From: Thermomicrobiaceae bacterium
GTDB lineage: Bacteria; Chloroflexota; Chloroflexia; Thermomicrobiales; Thermomicrobiaceae
Reading direction: 5' to 3'
Length of the DNA stretch: 5,367 nucleotides
Assembly: GCA_007122555.1 (NCBI GenBank)
Contig: SKTL01000494.1
Location: 1 to 5,367 of the forward strand
The position numbers and the translations under genes are program-made. The first letter of the stretch is position 1. Each line of letters opens with the position of its first letter. The notes below the pieces were generated by a model that had not been told where the DNA came from, ran no database searches, and saw nothing but the letters and a program-made list of their open reading frames with translations. Of this stretch, positions 1-5,367 are shown one piece after another.

Positions 1-93
1 GTTGTCCTGCTGACCGCGGTGACCTACATCCTGATCAACCTGCTCGTGGACGTACTCTACGCGTTCACCGATCCGCGTATTCGGTACAGCTAG
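1..93 (+). CDS. ABC transporter permease, DppB/OppB type, C-terminal end (partial)
   Basis: Thirty C-terminal residues of an inner-membrane permease are visible, entering at the window edge in frame 1 and ending at TAG (91-93). They form one last hydrophobic helix followed by N-L-L-V-D-V-L-Y-A-F-T-D-P-R-I-R-Y, the characteristic tail of DppB/OppB-family permeases (NLxxDxxYxxxDPRIRY). The next gene starts 9 bp later and encodes the partner DppC-type permease, which is the usual dppB-dppC order for peptide/nickel/oligopeptide importers. The substrate cannot be told from this fragment. The start and most of the protein lie outside the window. Confidence 0.9.
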   Translation, partial: VVLLTAVTYILINLLVDVLYAFTDPRIRYS

Positions 94-102
94 GGGGCTT
101 TC

Positions 103-1026
103 GTGGAAACGACCAGTGGACAATCCACACGCCGTACCGTACAGCGCGATGACGCATCCGCGCTTGAGCAGAATGGCAATACCCATCGCAGTCACACGTC
201 AATCGTCATTCGCCGGCTGAGCCGGAGCCCGCAAGGACTGGTCGGCGCGGTCATTCTTGGCCTGCTGGTGCTGATGGCGCTCGCGGCGCCGCTGATAGCC
301 CCTTATGATCCGCTCGAGATGTCGATTGTCGATCAGTTCAAGGCGCCATCGACGGAGAACTTCTTCGGAACCGACGAGTTCGGGCGCGATGTGTTTTCCC
401 GGGTAATTCACGGCGCCCGGATCTCGCTGCGCGTCGGGCTGATGGCGACACTGATCGCGGTCGGCGGCGGAACCGTCCTCGGGCTTGTTTCCGGCTACTT
501 CGGCCGCTGGATCGATAGCGCCGGGCAGAAAGTCATGGATACGCTGCTGGCCTTCCCTGGACTGTTGCTCGCGCTGGCGATCATCGCGGTGCTCGGTCCT
601 GGCCTGCGCAACGTGCTGATAGCCCTCGGAATCGGCGGAATGCCCTACTATGCCCGGCTGGTCCGCGGTCAGGTGCTCTCCATTAAGGAGCGTGAGTTCA
701 TCGAAGCGGCGCGGGTGGCCGGCGCGCGTCACCCGCGGATCATGATCCGGCACATCCTGCCGAACACGGTGTCGCCGCTGATCGTCGTTGGGTCGCTTGA
801 CCTGGGCTGGAACATCCTGGCGGCGGCATCGCTGTCGTTCATCGGGCTTGGCGCGCAGCCGCCAACCCCGGAATGGGGCTTCATGCTCTCGGGCGGGCGT
901 GATTTCATGCGCGATCAATGGTGGATCTCCACGTTCCCCGGGATCGCGATTGTTCTGGCGGTGCTGAGCTTCAACCTGCTCGGCGACGGCTTGCGTGACG
1001 CCTTCGATCCGCAGTCGCGGGATTAG
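103..1026 (+). CDS. ABC transporter permease, DppC/OppC type (peptide-class importer)
   Basis: This is the second inner-membrane permease of a peptide-class (dipeptide/oligopeptide/nickel) ABC importer. It has 307 aa, typical for DppC. A polar cytoplasmic N-terminus of about 40 residues leads into TM1 (about 46-67) and the OppC N-terminal signature, with F-F-G-T-D-E-F-G-R-D-V-F-S-R at 87-100. Four or five further helices follow between about 110 and 296. The EAA loop that docks on the ATPase is at 201-220 (E201-A-A, G207, then I-L-P at 218-220). The start is GTG at 103, preceded by AGGGG at 92-96 inside the stop of the upstream permease, so translation of the pair is probably coupled. No ATPase or binding-protein gene follows, so those parts lie upstream or elsewhere. 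Substrate is not determinable. Confidence 0.95.
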   Translation: METTSGQSTRRTVQRDDASALEQNGNTHRSHTSIVIRRLSRSPQGLVGAVILGLLVLMALAAPLIAPYDPLEMSIVDQFKAPSTENFFGTDEFGRDVFSRVIHGARISLRVGLMATLIAVGGGTVLGLVSGYFGRWIDSAGQKVMDTLLAFPGLLLALAIIAVLGPGLRNVLIALGIGGMPYYARLVRGQVLSIKEREFIEAARVAGARHPRIMIRHILPNTVSPLIVVGSLDLGWNILAAASLSFIGLGAQPPTPEWGFMLSGGRDFMRDQWWISTFPGIAIVLAVLSFNLLGDGLRDAFDPQSRD

Positions 1027-1047
1027 CGTATCCAACGCACTGGTTAT

Positions 1048-1065
1048 CGTAACGCTTCTGTTACG
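1048..1065. repeat. Short perfect inverted repeat between dppC-type gene and hydrolase gene
   Basis: CGTAAC (1048-1053) and GTTACG (1060-1065) are perfect inverted arms separated by GCTTCT. The site lies 22 bp after the permease stop and about 90 bp before the hydrolase start. There is no T-run after it, so it is not a convincing intrinsic terminator. It could be an operator half-site pair for the hydrolase gene. A weak -10-like AATACG lies nearby at 1083-1088 without a good -35. Function is unassigned. Confidence 0.35.
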
Positions 1066-1152
1066 GTGATCTGACTTAACGGAATACGTCCATGACAAGC
1101 GGGCAGGCAGACTTGATGGGTGCTGATCGCCGTCCTCGCGAAAGGTCGCTCC

Positions 1153-2646
1153 ATGCCTGCGCGCATCCCTTCCATTATCGCCTCTCTTCTTACGATCAGC
1201 GCGGTATCAATCGCGTTCGCAGGAGTGAGCCTGCGGGGGTCGTTTGCCGCGAACGACGCGACCGTTGAGGAGTTCATCGCCGAGCAGGATGAGCGCCTTG
1301 CCCGGAAGCTGGATCGCTACGACATTCCCGGAATCTCCGTCGCCATGGTCCATAATGGCGAGATTGTCTGGGTTGAGGGATACGGCGAAGCGGACCGTTC
1401 GACAGGAGCGCCAGTTACCCCGCACACCGTCTTTGAATCAGGTTCCATCGCCAAGTCGCTGACGGCGTGGGGCGTCATGCGGCTCGTCGAGACCGGGCGG
1501 ATCGAGCTTGATGCACCGGTGGAACGGTATCTTGAACGCTGGGAGTTTCCAGAAGCTGACTTTCCGACTGATGGCGTCACAGTCCGGCGTTTGTTGAGCA
1601 ACAGCTCCGGCCTGCCGGCGGTGATTCATGTTCCGTCGATCGATGGGTTGCTGGCGGGCGAACCGGATCGCGATGAGATAGTTCCGCAACAGCGACCAGG
1701 AGAGGGGTTTATCTACTCCAACCCGGGCTGGGTGCTCATCGCGCTGATGATTGAAGATGTCACCGGGCAGTCATATCCGGAGTTCATGCGTCAGGAGGTG
1801 CTCGAGCCGCTCGGTATGGTGGATTCCGGCTTTGGTTGGGATGCGGACTTCAGCGAGAATGCCGCCACCGGCTATACATTTGGCGGCAACCCTGTTCCGG
1901 CGGATGATCACGGTCCATACGGGGCCGGATCGCTCTACTCGACTGCGGAAGATCTGGCACGGTTTGCCCAGGCGTCGATCGATGCATCGGCTGGCGGAGC
2001 GCTGCATCCTGACTCGATTGACCTGATGCATACGCCGGTTGTCGACGTTTCGGGAGGCTATCACGGCCTGATGTCGGAATCGTACGGGTTCGGGCATTTC
2101 ATCGAAGAACTGCCGAACGGAAACACCGGAATCACCCACGGCGGCGAGTCCGGCGGCTGGTTGACCGCATACTACCTTGTTCCGGAGTCTGGAGACGGGC
2201 TGGTGATGATGAGCAACAGCCGCCGCAGCTGGCCGCTCGTCAACGTGCTGGATGACTGGGCGGAATGGCGAGGATTCCCCTCAACCGTGATGACCCGCAG
2301 CTATGGGCGCCTGGAGACCGGAGTAACCATCGCGATCGGGGCGTTCGGACTTGGAACCGTCGTGCTTGTCGGTATCCTCGCTCGGGCATTCTGGACCGGC
2401 GGCCGGCGGTTCGTTCCGGCCAGCCGTGATTCGTGGCCGTGGCGGATGATCCAGATGCTGCTTGCGATCGTTCTGCTGCTCGGCTGGTGGTTGCTCGCGC
2501 GGGAGATCGCCGGACCGTTCTTCCCGGTCCTGACTGCGTATCTGGGAATCGCCCTGACCGCGTATAGCATCCTGTTGATGCTGATGGCGGTGACGGTCCC
2601 CCGTTCAGCGCGACGCCTGATTGACGACCCCGACGCAGCCGGCTAA
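1153..2646 (+). CDS. Exported serine hydrolase, beta-lactamase (class C/PBP) fold, with C-terminal membrane region
   Basis: A 497-aa member of the beta-lactamase-related serine hydrolases (Pfam Beta-lactamase, PF00144), a family that includes class C beta-lactamases, D-aminopeptidases and esterases. I chose ATG 1153 because AAAGG (1141-1145) sits 7 nt upstream and the protein then opens directly with a signal sequence (hydrophobic about 7-27). GTG 1120 in the same frame would only add 11 residues before it. The catalytic motifs are intact: S98-I-A-K101 (SxxK nucleophile and base), Y188-S-N190 (YxN), and H329-G-G331 replacing KTG, as is common in the family. After the hydrolase domain come helices at about 389-411, 435-450 and 456-482, so the enzyme is probably membrane-held with its active site outside. 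The substrate is unknown; antibiotic resistance should not be assumed. It lies downstream of the permeases but 126 bp away, probably as a separate transcription unit. Confidence 0.9.
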   Translation: MPARIPSIIASLLTISAVSIAFAGVSLRGSFAANDATVEEFIAEQDERLARKLDRYDIPGISVAMVHNGEIVWVEGYGEADRSTGAPVTPHTVFESGSIAKSLTAWGVMRLVETGRIELDAPVERYLERWEFPEADFPTDGVTVRRLLSNSSGLPAVIHVPSIDGLLAGEPDRDEIVPQQRPGEGFIYSNPGWVLIALMIEDVTGQSYPEFMRQEVLEPLGMVDSGFGWDADFSENAATGYTFGGNPVPADDHGPYGAGSLYSTAEDLARFAQASIDASAGGALHPDSIDLMHTPVVDVSGGYHGLMSESYGFGHFIEELPNGNTGITHGGESGGWLTAYYLVPESGDGLVMMSNSRRSWPLVNVLDDWAEWRGFPSTVMTRSYGRLETGVTIAIGAFGLGTVVLVGILARAFWTGGRRFVPASRDSWPWRMIQMLLAIVLLLGWWLLAREIAGPFFPVLTAYLGIALTAYSILLMLMAVTVPRSARRLIDDPDAAG

Positions 2647-2679
2647 CCCGAGCCCATCCGTTCGGCCACACGCGCTACA

Positions 2680-2689
2680 CTGCATGCAG
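2680..2689. repeat. 10-bp perfect palindrome CTGCATGCAG upstream of DUF421 gene
   Basis: CTGCATGCAG is self-complementary and lies about 55 bp before the DUF421 start, overlapping a -10-like TACACT (2676-2681) that lacks a clear -35. It may be an operator, but a 10-bp palindrome is weak evidence by itself. Confidence 0.2.
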
Positions 2690-2715
2690 CAATCGCTAAC
2701 TTCGATCGGAGTTGG

Positions 2716-2729
2716 AATTCAGCTGAATT
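2716..2729. promoter_or_regulatory. 14-bp perfect palindrome just upstream of the DUF421 RBS, candidate operator
   Basis: AATTCAGCTGAATT is a perfect 14-bp palindrome ending 3 bp before the Shine-Dalgarno AGGTGG (2733-2738) of the DUF421 gene. Its position in the leader fits a dimeric repressor site or a small structure close to the ribosome site. No regulator gene is present in the window to pair with it, so the role is inferred from position only. Confidence 0.35.
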
Positions 2730-2744
2730 GGCAGGTGGCGGCGT

Positions 2745-3257
2745 ATGTTTGAGAGTGACCCCTTCGTACTCGGCGAGATCCTTACGCGCACATTGATAGT
2801 CTATGTCGTGCTTATGCTCGGATTGCGACTTGCCGGCAAACGCGAGCTCGGTCAGATGAGCGTGTTCGATCTGGTCGTCGTTCTGGTGATCGCGAGCGCC
2901 GTGCAGAACGCGATGATCGGAACCGATGCGTCGATCACCGGCGGTCTGGTCGCCGCGTTGACCCTGCTCGGCGCCAACGCGGTCGTCGGGCGAATCGCGT
3001 CGCGTCGAACCTGGCTGGGAACGGCGCTGCGCGGCACTCCAACGATGCTGATCAATCACGGACAGCTGATCAACGAGCATCTGACATCAGAAGGACTGAC
3101 GCTCGATGATCTGCTCATGGTGATGCGCGAGCACGGATTCGAACGGATGGAACAGGTCAAGATGGCCGTGCTCGAAATCGATGGAACGATCAGCATTATC
3201 CCGGAAGATGCCAGCCACTATCGCACGACGCGTCCGGTCAAACGACTTATCAGCTGA
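2745..3257 (+). CDS. DUF421/YetF-family membrane protein
   Basis: A 170-aa protein of the DUF421 (YetF/YcaP-like) family, whose molecular function is not firmly known. The N-terminal half has three hydrophobic segments (about 12-29, 42-58, 62-83), with the family signature G31-K-R-E-L-G-Q-M-S39 followed by F41-D-L in the second. The soluble C-terminal half (about 95-160) is the YetF C-terminal domain, including G-T-P-T-M-L-I at 97-103 and the L-T-L-D-D-L-L-M segment at 118-125. The length is normal for a short family member. ATG 2745 has AGGTGG 6 nt upstream. The stop TGA (3255-3257) lies inside the convergent thioredoxin-like gene, giving an 8-bp tail-to-tail overlap. A candidate operator palindrome sits directly upstream. 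Confidence 0.9.
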   Translation: MFESDPFVLGEILTRTLIVYVVLMLGLRLAGKRELGQMSVFDLVVVLVIASAVQNAMIGTDASITGGLVAALTLLGANAVVGRIASRRTWLGTALRGTPTMLINHGQLINEHLTSEGLTLDDLLMVMREHGFERMEQVKMAVLEIDGTISIIPEDASHYRTTRPVKRLIS

Positions 3258-3960
3258 GGTGCGATTCGATCCAATCGATTGTGCTCTCGGACTCGACGCG
3301 TCCGGCTCCGCTGTCGTGCAGCGACCCGTCCGGATTGATCAGCGCGTACGACGGGTGTGATCTCAACCCGTAAGCTTCCCACGTCTCCAGCTCGGGATCG
3401 TTGACGTAGGTGTAGGAAATGCCCCAGTTCTCCGCAGAGTCGTCCATCGGAACCTGTCCCTGATAGAACTGGCCGTGAATTGCGATGATCTTCAGCCCGG
3501 CCGGAACGTACGTCTCCTGCCATTCGTTGATGGTCGGAACCTCCGACCGGCAGGTTGTTCATATGCTATTCCAGAAGACGAGCACGACGGGTTCACCCCG
3601 CAGGTCTTCAAGGCTTACGGGGTCGCCGTTGCGCCAGTCGGTCAGCCCGGCCAATTCCGGAGCCAGATCAACAGCGGGAGCGGGTTCAGGGGTTGGTTCT
3701 TCCGGCTGTGCAGTCGGAGTTGGGTCGGGCTCGGTGGGGGCGTCATCGGCTACGTCGTCGTCAGTGGCGGCAACGGTCGGTTCGGGTTCGGGTGTCGGTT
3801 CGTCTGCTGGAACCTCGGTGGCGGTCGGTTCTGGCTCGGTCGCAATGTCTTCGGCGGCGTCATCTCCACCGCACGCGGCCAGTAGGACAAACAATGCGGC
3901 GAGCATCGAAACAATGATCATCGATCGAGGTGAACGAAAAGTAGATCGCTTCAGAAGCAC
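3250..3960 (-). CDS. Thioredoxin-like (TlpA/ResA-type) lipoprotein, predicted selenoprotein with UxxC active site
   Basis: Predicted extracytoplasmic, membrane-anchored thiol/selenol-disulfide oxidoreductase of 236 residues, read through an in-frame TGA at 3561-3559 as selenocysteine (Sec134). GTG 3960 is chosen as start because AAGGAGG (3972-3966) lies 5 nt upstream; GTG 3981 would add 7 residues and lies upstream of that site. A lipoprotein signal ends in the lipobox L27-A-A-C30. A Thr/Pro/Glu/Asp-rich linker (about 34-95) leads to a TlpA-type thioredoxin domain: the V-S-L-x-D-L-R-G strand region, F-W-N-S-I, then U134-T-T-C137-R-S-E in place of W-C-x-x-C-R-x-E, and the cis-Pro P203 in S-H-P-S-Y-A-L followed by I-N-P-D-G. 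The frame is unbroken after the TGA to the true end, TGA (3252-3250) followed by in-frame TAA (3249-3247). A SECIS-like hairpin follows the internal TGA. A nonsense mutant is the alternative, but the exact catalytic position and hairpin argue against it. Automated calling would split this into two ORFs. Confidence 0.82.
3532..3561 (-). promoter_or_regulatory. Candidate bacterial SECIS element with its Sec UGA codon
   Basis: Read on the minus strand, the TGA (3561-3559) is followed by 10 nt, then GGTCGG (3548-3543), loop AGGTT (3542-3538) and CCGACC (3537-3532): a perfect 6-bp stem with a 5-nt loop. The loop GG lies 18-19 nt after the TGA, within the spacing known for bacterial SECIS hairpins. 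The loop resembles AGGUCU in the E. coli fdhF SECIS recognised by SelB. A further CCTGCC (3554-3549) can pair with GGCAGG (3521-3516), extending the stem across a 10-nt bulge; this lower part is less certain. Its expected role is to recruit SelB-GTP-Sec-tRNA so that the UGA is decoded as selenocysteine. Confidence 0.75.
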
Positions 3961-4013
3961 AGACTCCTCCTTACATGTCACGATTTGCGTTATACCACGC
4001 AGGAGGAGTCTGT
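3959..4013 (-). promoter_or_regulatory. 13-bp inverted repeat sequestering the RBS of the selenoprotein gene
   Basis: On + the arms are ACAGACTCCTCCT (3959-3971) and AGGAGGAGTCTGT (4001-4013), perfect over 13 bp with a 29-nt loop. In the minus-strand mRNA the downstream arm contains the Shine-Dalgarno AGGAGGAG and the first two bases of the GTG start, while the upstream arm is the matching anti-Shine-Dalgarno. A nested GCGT/ACGC pair (4000-3997 with 3990-3987) lies in the loop. RNA containing both arms should hide the ribosome site. The structure is visible in the sequence; its regulatory use is inference. Confidence 0.6.
3989..3997 (-). promoter_or_regulatory. Extended -10 promoter element for the selenoprotein gene
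   Basis: TGGTATAAC on the minus strand (3997-3989) matches the extended -10 form TGnTATAAT at all but the last base. The hexamer 17 bp upstream (CACAAC, 4017-4012) is a poor -35, as is common with extended -10 promoters. A start near 3982 would give a leader of about 22 nt containing the Shine-Dalgarno but not the blocking arm of the inverted repeat. Confidence 0.45.
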
Positions 4014-4041
4014 TGTGTATGCGGGCCTACACTCGGTCGAT

Positions 4042-5367
4042 CTAGTAGTTGAACCCGAGAAGGCCCCAGTACCAGAGGTACGGAATGAAGCCGATCATCG
4101 CGACGGCGATCAGGCTCAGGTGAAGCCGTCGGGCCATGTCGGCCTCGTTACCCATCCAGAGCCGCACCACGAACACCACCATCGGAATCGTCAAGACCGC
4201 GGCGATAATCGGCAGCCAGAGCAGGGCCTTGAAGAGCGTCGGGACCTGGAAGAACCCGACCGTGTTGGTTGCGACCAGCACCAGTGTTCCAATCAGGAAC
4301 GCGAAGATCAGACCGGCTATCGTGCCGGCGAGCAGGCGAGTGCGAGTGTGGTCGGCGCTGTATTCAACCTGGCGCCCCCGAAATCGCCGGATCAATCGAA
4401 GCATCGGCCAGCCAGCAGTCGTGAGCAATGCAATCAGGAAGAACGCCAGCAGCCCGATATGCAGCCCGGCTGACTCATACCAGGCGACCCGATCCATCGT
4501 CATCAGCAATGGCCAGGCGAGACTGAGCGTGATCGCCTCATCGTTGTCGTCGAAGCTGAAGCCGATCCTGTCCGTCCCATTGACCTCCTGAAAGACGCCG
4601 GGCTCGACCTCGGCCCAGGTGGTGTCCGGAAGCAGTCCGGGAGACATCGAGGTGTTGATGGTTCCGTCCCCGTTGTCATCCACGGTCATGGTGTGCGCGG
4701 TGATCATCGACATCAGTTGCAGGAAGGTGTGACGATCAACTCGATTCCAGCGATAGGATCCTTCAACTGAACCAGTGACCGATCCGGGTGGATCAACCTG
4801 TTCGAATGATGCCGGAAAATACTCGTCGAGAATCGCTTCGATCAACACGAACTGGGTATAGATGGCGTCGCCGTGGTTGGCCGCCACGAAGATGCCGGTG
4901 TTCTCGTCTGGCAACAGATAGAGCAGGCTGGAGAAGCCAATCCACTGCCCGCCGTGGTGTATCCCGCGACGATCGCCTGATATGTGCTCGATGAAGCCGA
5001 GCGCACTGCCGGAGATGCCGTCGTTGGCCCGAAACTGAGTCTGGTGCATCGTTTCGACGGTCTCAGGATTGAGGATCTCGCCACCCTCGTCGAGATGGGC
5101 GATCATGAACTGTGCAATGTCGGTGACCGTCGTGCGTAGTCCACCGGCCGGGAGATCGTTCAGATGCCAGATCTCCATTGGCATCGTCGGTCCGGCGGTT
5201 GACTCGTGTCCGGTGGCCATATCCGGTATCAGGTCATCCGGATAGTCGTAGGTGCTGCGACCCATTCCCAGAGGATCGAAAATGTGGTTCTGGATGTAGT
5301 CGGCGAACGTCTCGCCGGAGACCTCTTCGACAACGTGTCCGGCCAGCGTCGTGCCCGTATTGCTGTA
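4042..5367 (-). CDS. Serine hydrolase, beta-lactamase fold, with C-terminal membrane helices (N-terminus outside window)
   Basis: The last 441 residues of a second beta-lactamase-related serine hydrolase (PF00144 type). The open frame runs off the window edge, so ATG 5265 is internal, not the start. The fragment opens exactly on Y-S-N (5367-5359), the YxN catalytic motif, followed by T-G-T-T-L-A-G; the SxxK nucleophile therefore lies beyond the edge. H138-G-G140 is the KTG equivalent. A soluble segment at about 190-290 resembles the small beta-rich domain often found after this fold. Four hydrophobic segments follow at about 301-323, 345-367, 378-404 and 416-437, so the protein is membrane-anchored. 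It ends at TAG (4044-4042), 81 bp upstream of the selenoprotein gene on the same strand, with no obvious intrinsic terminator between, so read-through is possible. It shares architecture with the hydrolase at 1153-2646 but has a longer membrane region. The substrate is unknown. Confidence 0.88.
   Translation of the reverse strand, partial: YSNTGTTLAGHVVEEVSGETFADYIQNHIFDPLGMGRSTYDYPDDLIPDMATGHESTAGPTMPMEIWHLNDLPAGGLRTTVTDIAQFMIAHLDEGGEILNPETVETMHQTQFRANDGISGSALGFIEHISGDRRGIHHGGQWIGFSSLLYLLPDENTGIFVAANHGDAIYTQFVLIEAILDEYFPASFEQVDPPGSVTGSVEGSYRWNRVDRHTFLQLMSMITAHTMTVDDNGDGTINTSMSPGLLPDTTWAEVEPGVFQEVNGTDRIGFSFDDNDEAITLSLAWPLLMTMDRVAWYESAGLHIGLLAFFLIALLTTAGWPMLRLIRRFRGRQVEYSADHTRTRLLAGTIAGLIFAFLIGTLVLVATNTVGFFQVPTLFKALLWLPIIAAVLTIPMVVFVVRLWMGNEADMARRLHLSLIAVAMIGFIPYLWYWGLLGFNY

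Noticed and set aside
199..1098. 299-codon minus-strand ORF opposite the DppC-type permease
   Set aside because: The translation is rich in Arg, Gln, His and Asp with no recognisable motif, and it mirrors a clearly real permease gene in GC-rich DNA.
1120..1152. GTG 1120 as the start of the first hydrolase
   Set aside because: ATG 1153 has AAAGG at 7 nt and begins directly at a normal signal peptide; the extra 11 residues add nothing recognisable.
2641..2654. GGCT/AGCC hairpin at the end of the first hydrolase as a terminator
   Set aside because: Only 4 bp of stem and no T-run after it.
3250..3561. Thioredoxin-like gene as a pseudogene with a nonsense mutation or as two separate genes
   Set aside because: The stop falls exactly on the first catalytic Cys codon, the frame stays open and family-like afterwards, and a SECIS-type hairpin follows. 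The downstream ATG (3447) lies in the middle of the thioredoxin fold and could not give a stable domain.
3959..4013. The 13-bp inverted repeat as an intrinsic terminator or an insertion-sequence end
   Set aside because: There is no T-tract after either arm, the loop is long, no target-site duplication or transposase is present, and the arm coincides with the ribosome site instead.
3475..4045. Plus-strand ORFs of 120-186 codons over the thioredoxin-like gene
   Set aside because: They are shadows of the repetitive Thr/Pro/Glu/Asp linker; their translations are low-complexity Gly/Ser/Val or Arg-rich with no family resemblance or good ribosome site.
5263..5265. ATG 5265 as the start of the second hydrolase
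   Set aside because: The open frame continues upstream to the window edge and includes the YSN catalytic motif, so the start lies outside.

Overview
The window reads as a GC-rich bacterial chromosome segment. The style fits Chloroflexota (Thermomicrobia-like): dipeptide ABC permeases, a lipoprotein with a long Thr/Pro/Glu/Asp linker after its lipobox, and beta-lactamase-fold proteins with C-terminal membrane helices. That assignment is inference from style only; no rRNA or marker gene is present. All coding is accounted for and no gene-free stretch exceeds about 130 bases.

Layout: (1) 1-93, the C-terminal end of a DppB-type permease, followed after 9 bp by a complete DppC-type permease (103-1026), both on +. 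(2) 1153-2646 (+), an exported serine hydrolase of the beta-lactamase/penicillin-binding fold with a C-terminal membrane region. (3) 2745-3257 (+), a DUF421/YetF-type membrane protein. (4) 3250-3960 (-), a thioredoxin-like (TlpA/ResA-type) lipoprotein, convergent with DUF421 and overlapping it by 8 bp. (5) 4042-5367 (-), a second beta-lactamase-fold protein with C-terminal membrane helices, cut by the window edge.

The main discovery is gene 4. A conventional reading breaks it into two ORFs (3559-3981 and 3250-3447) at a TGA at 3559-3561. The frame is unbroken on both sides, and the TGA sits exactly where the first catalytic cysteine of the thioredoxin CxxC motif belongs (W-N-S-I-[TGA]-T-T-C-R-S-E). 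Ten bases after the TGA is a perfect 6-bp hairpin with an AGGTT loop, matching bacterial SECIS geometry and resembling the AGGUCU loop of E. coli fdhF. The best reading is a selenocysteine-containing UxxC thiol/selenol oxidoreductase anchored outside the membrane, not a pseudogene.

The same gene has unusual control sequence. A 13-bp perfect inverted repeat (3959-3971 / 4001-4013) puts its strong Shine-Dalgarno site in one arm and an anti-Shine-Dalgarno in the other, with a good extended -10 element in the loop. Transcripts reading through from the upstream hydrolase gene could fold and hide the ribosome site, while transcripts from the loop promoter would lack the blocking arm. Its terminal TGA is followed at once by an in-frame TAA, a sensible backup in a gene that also decodes TGA as an amino acid.
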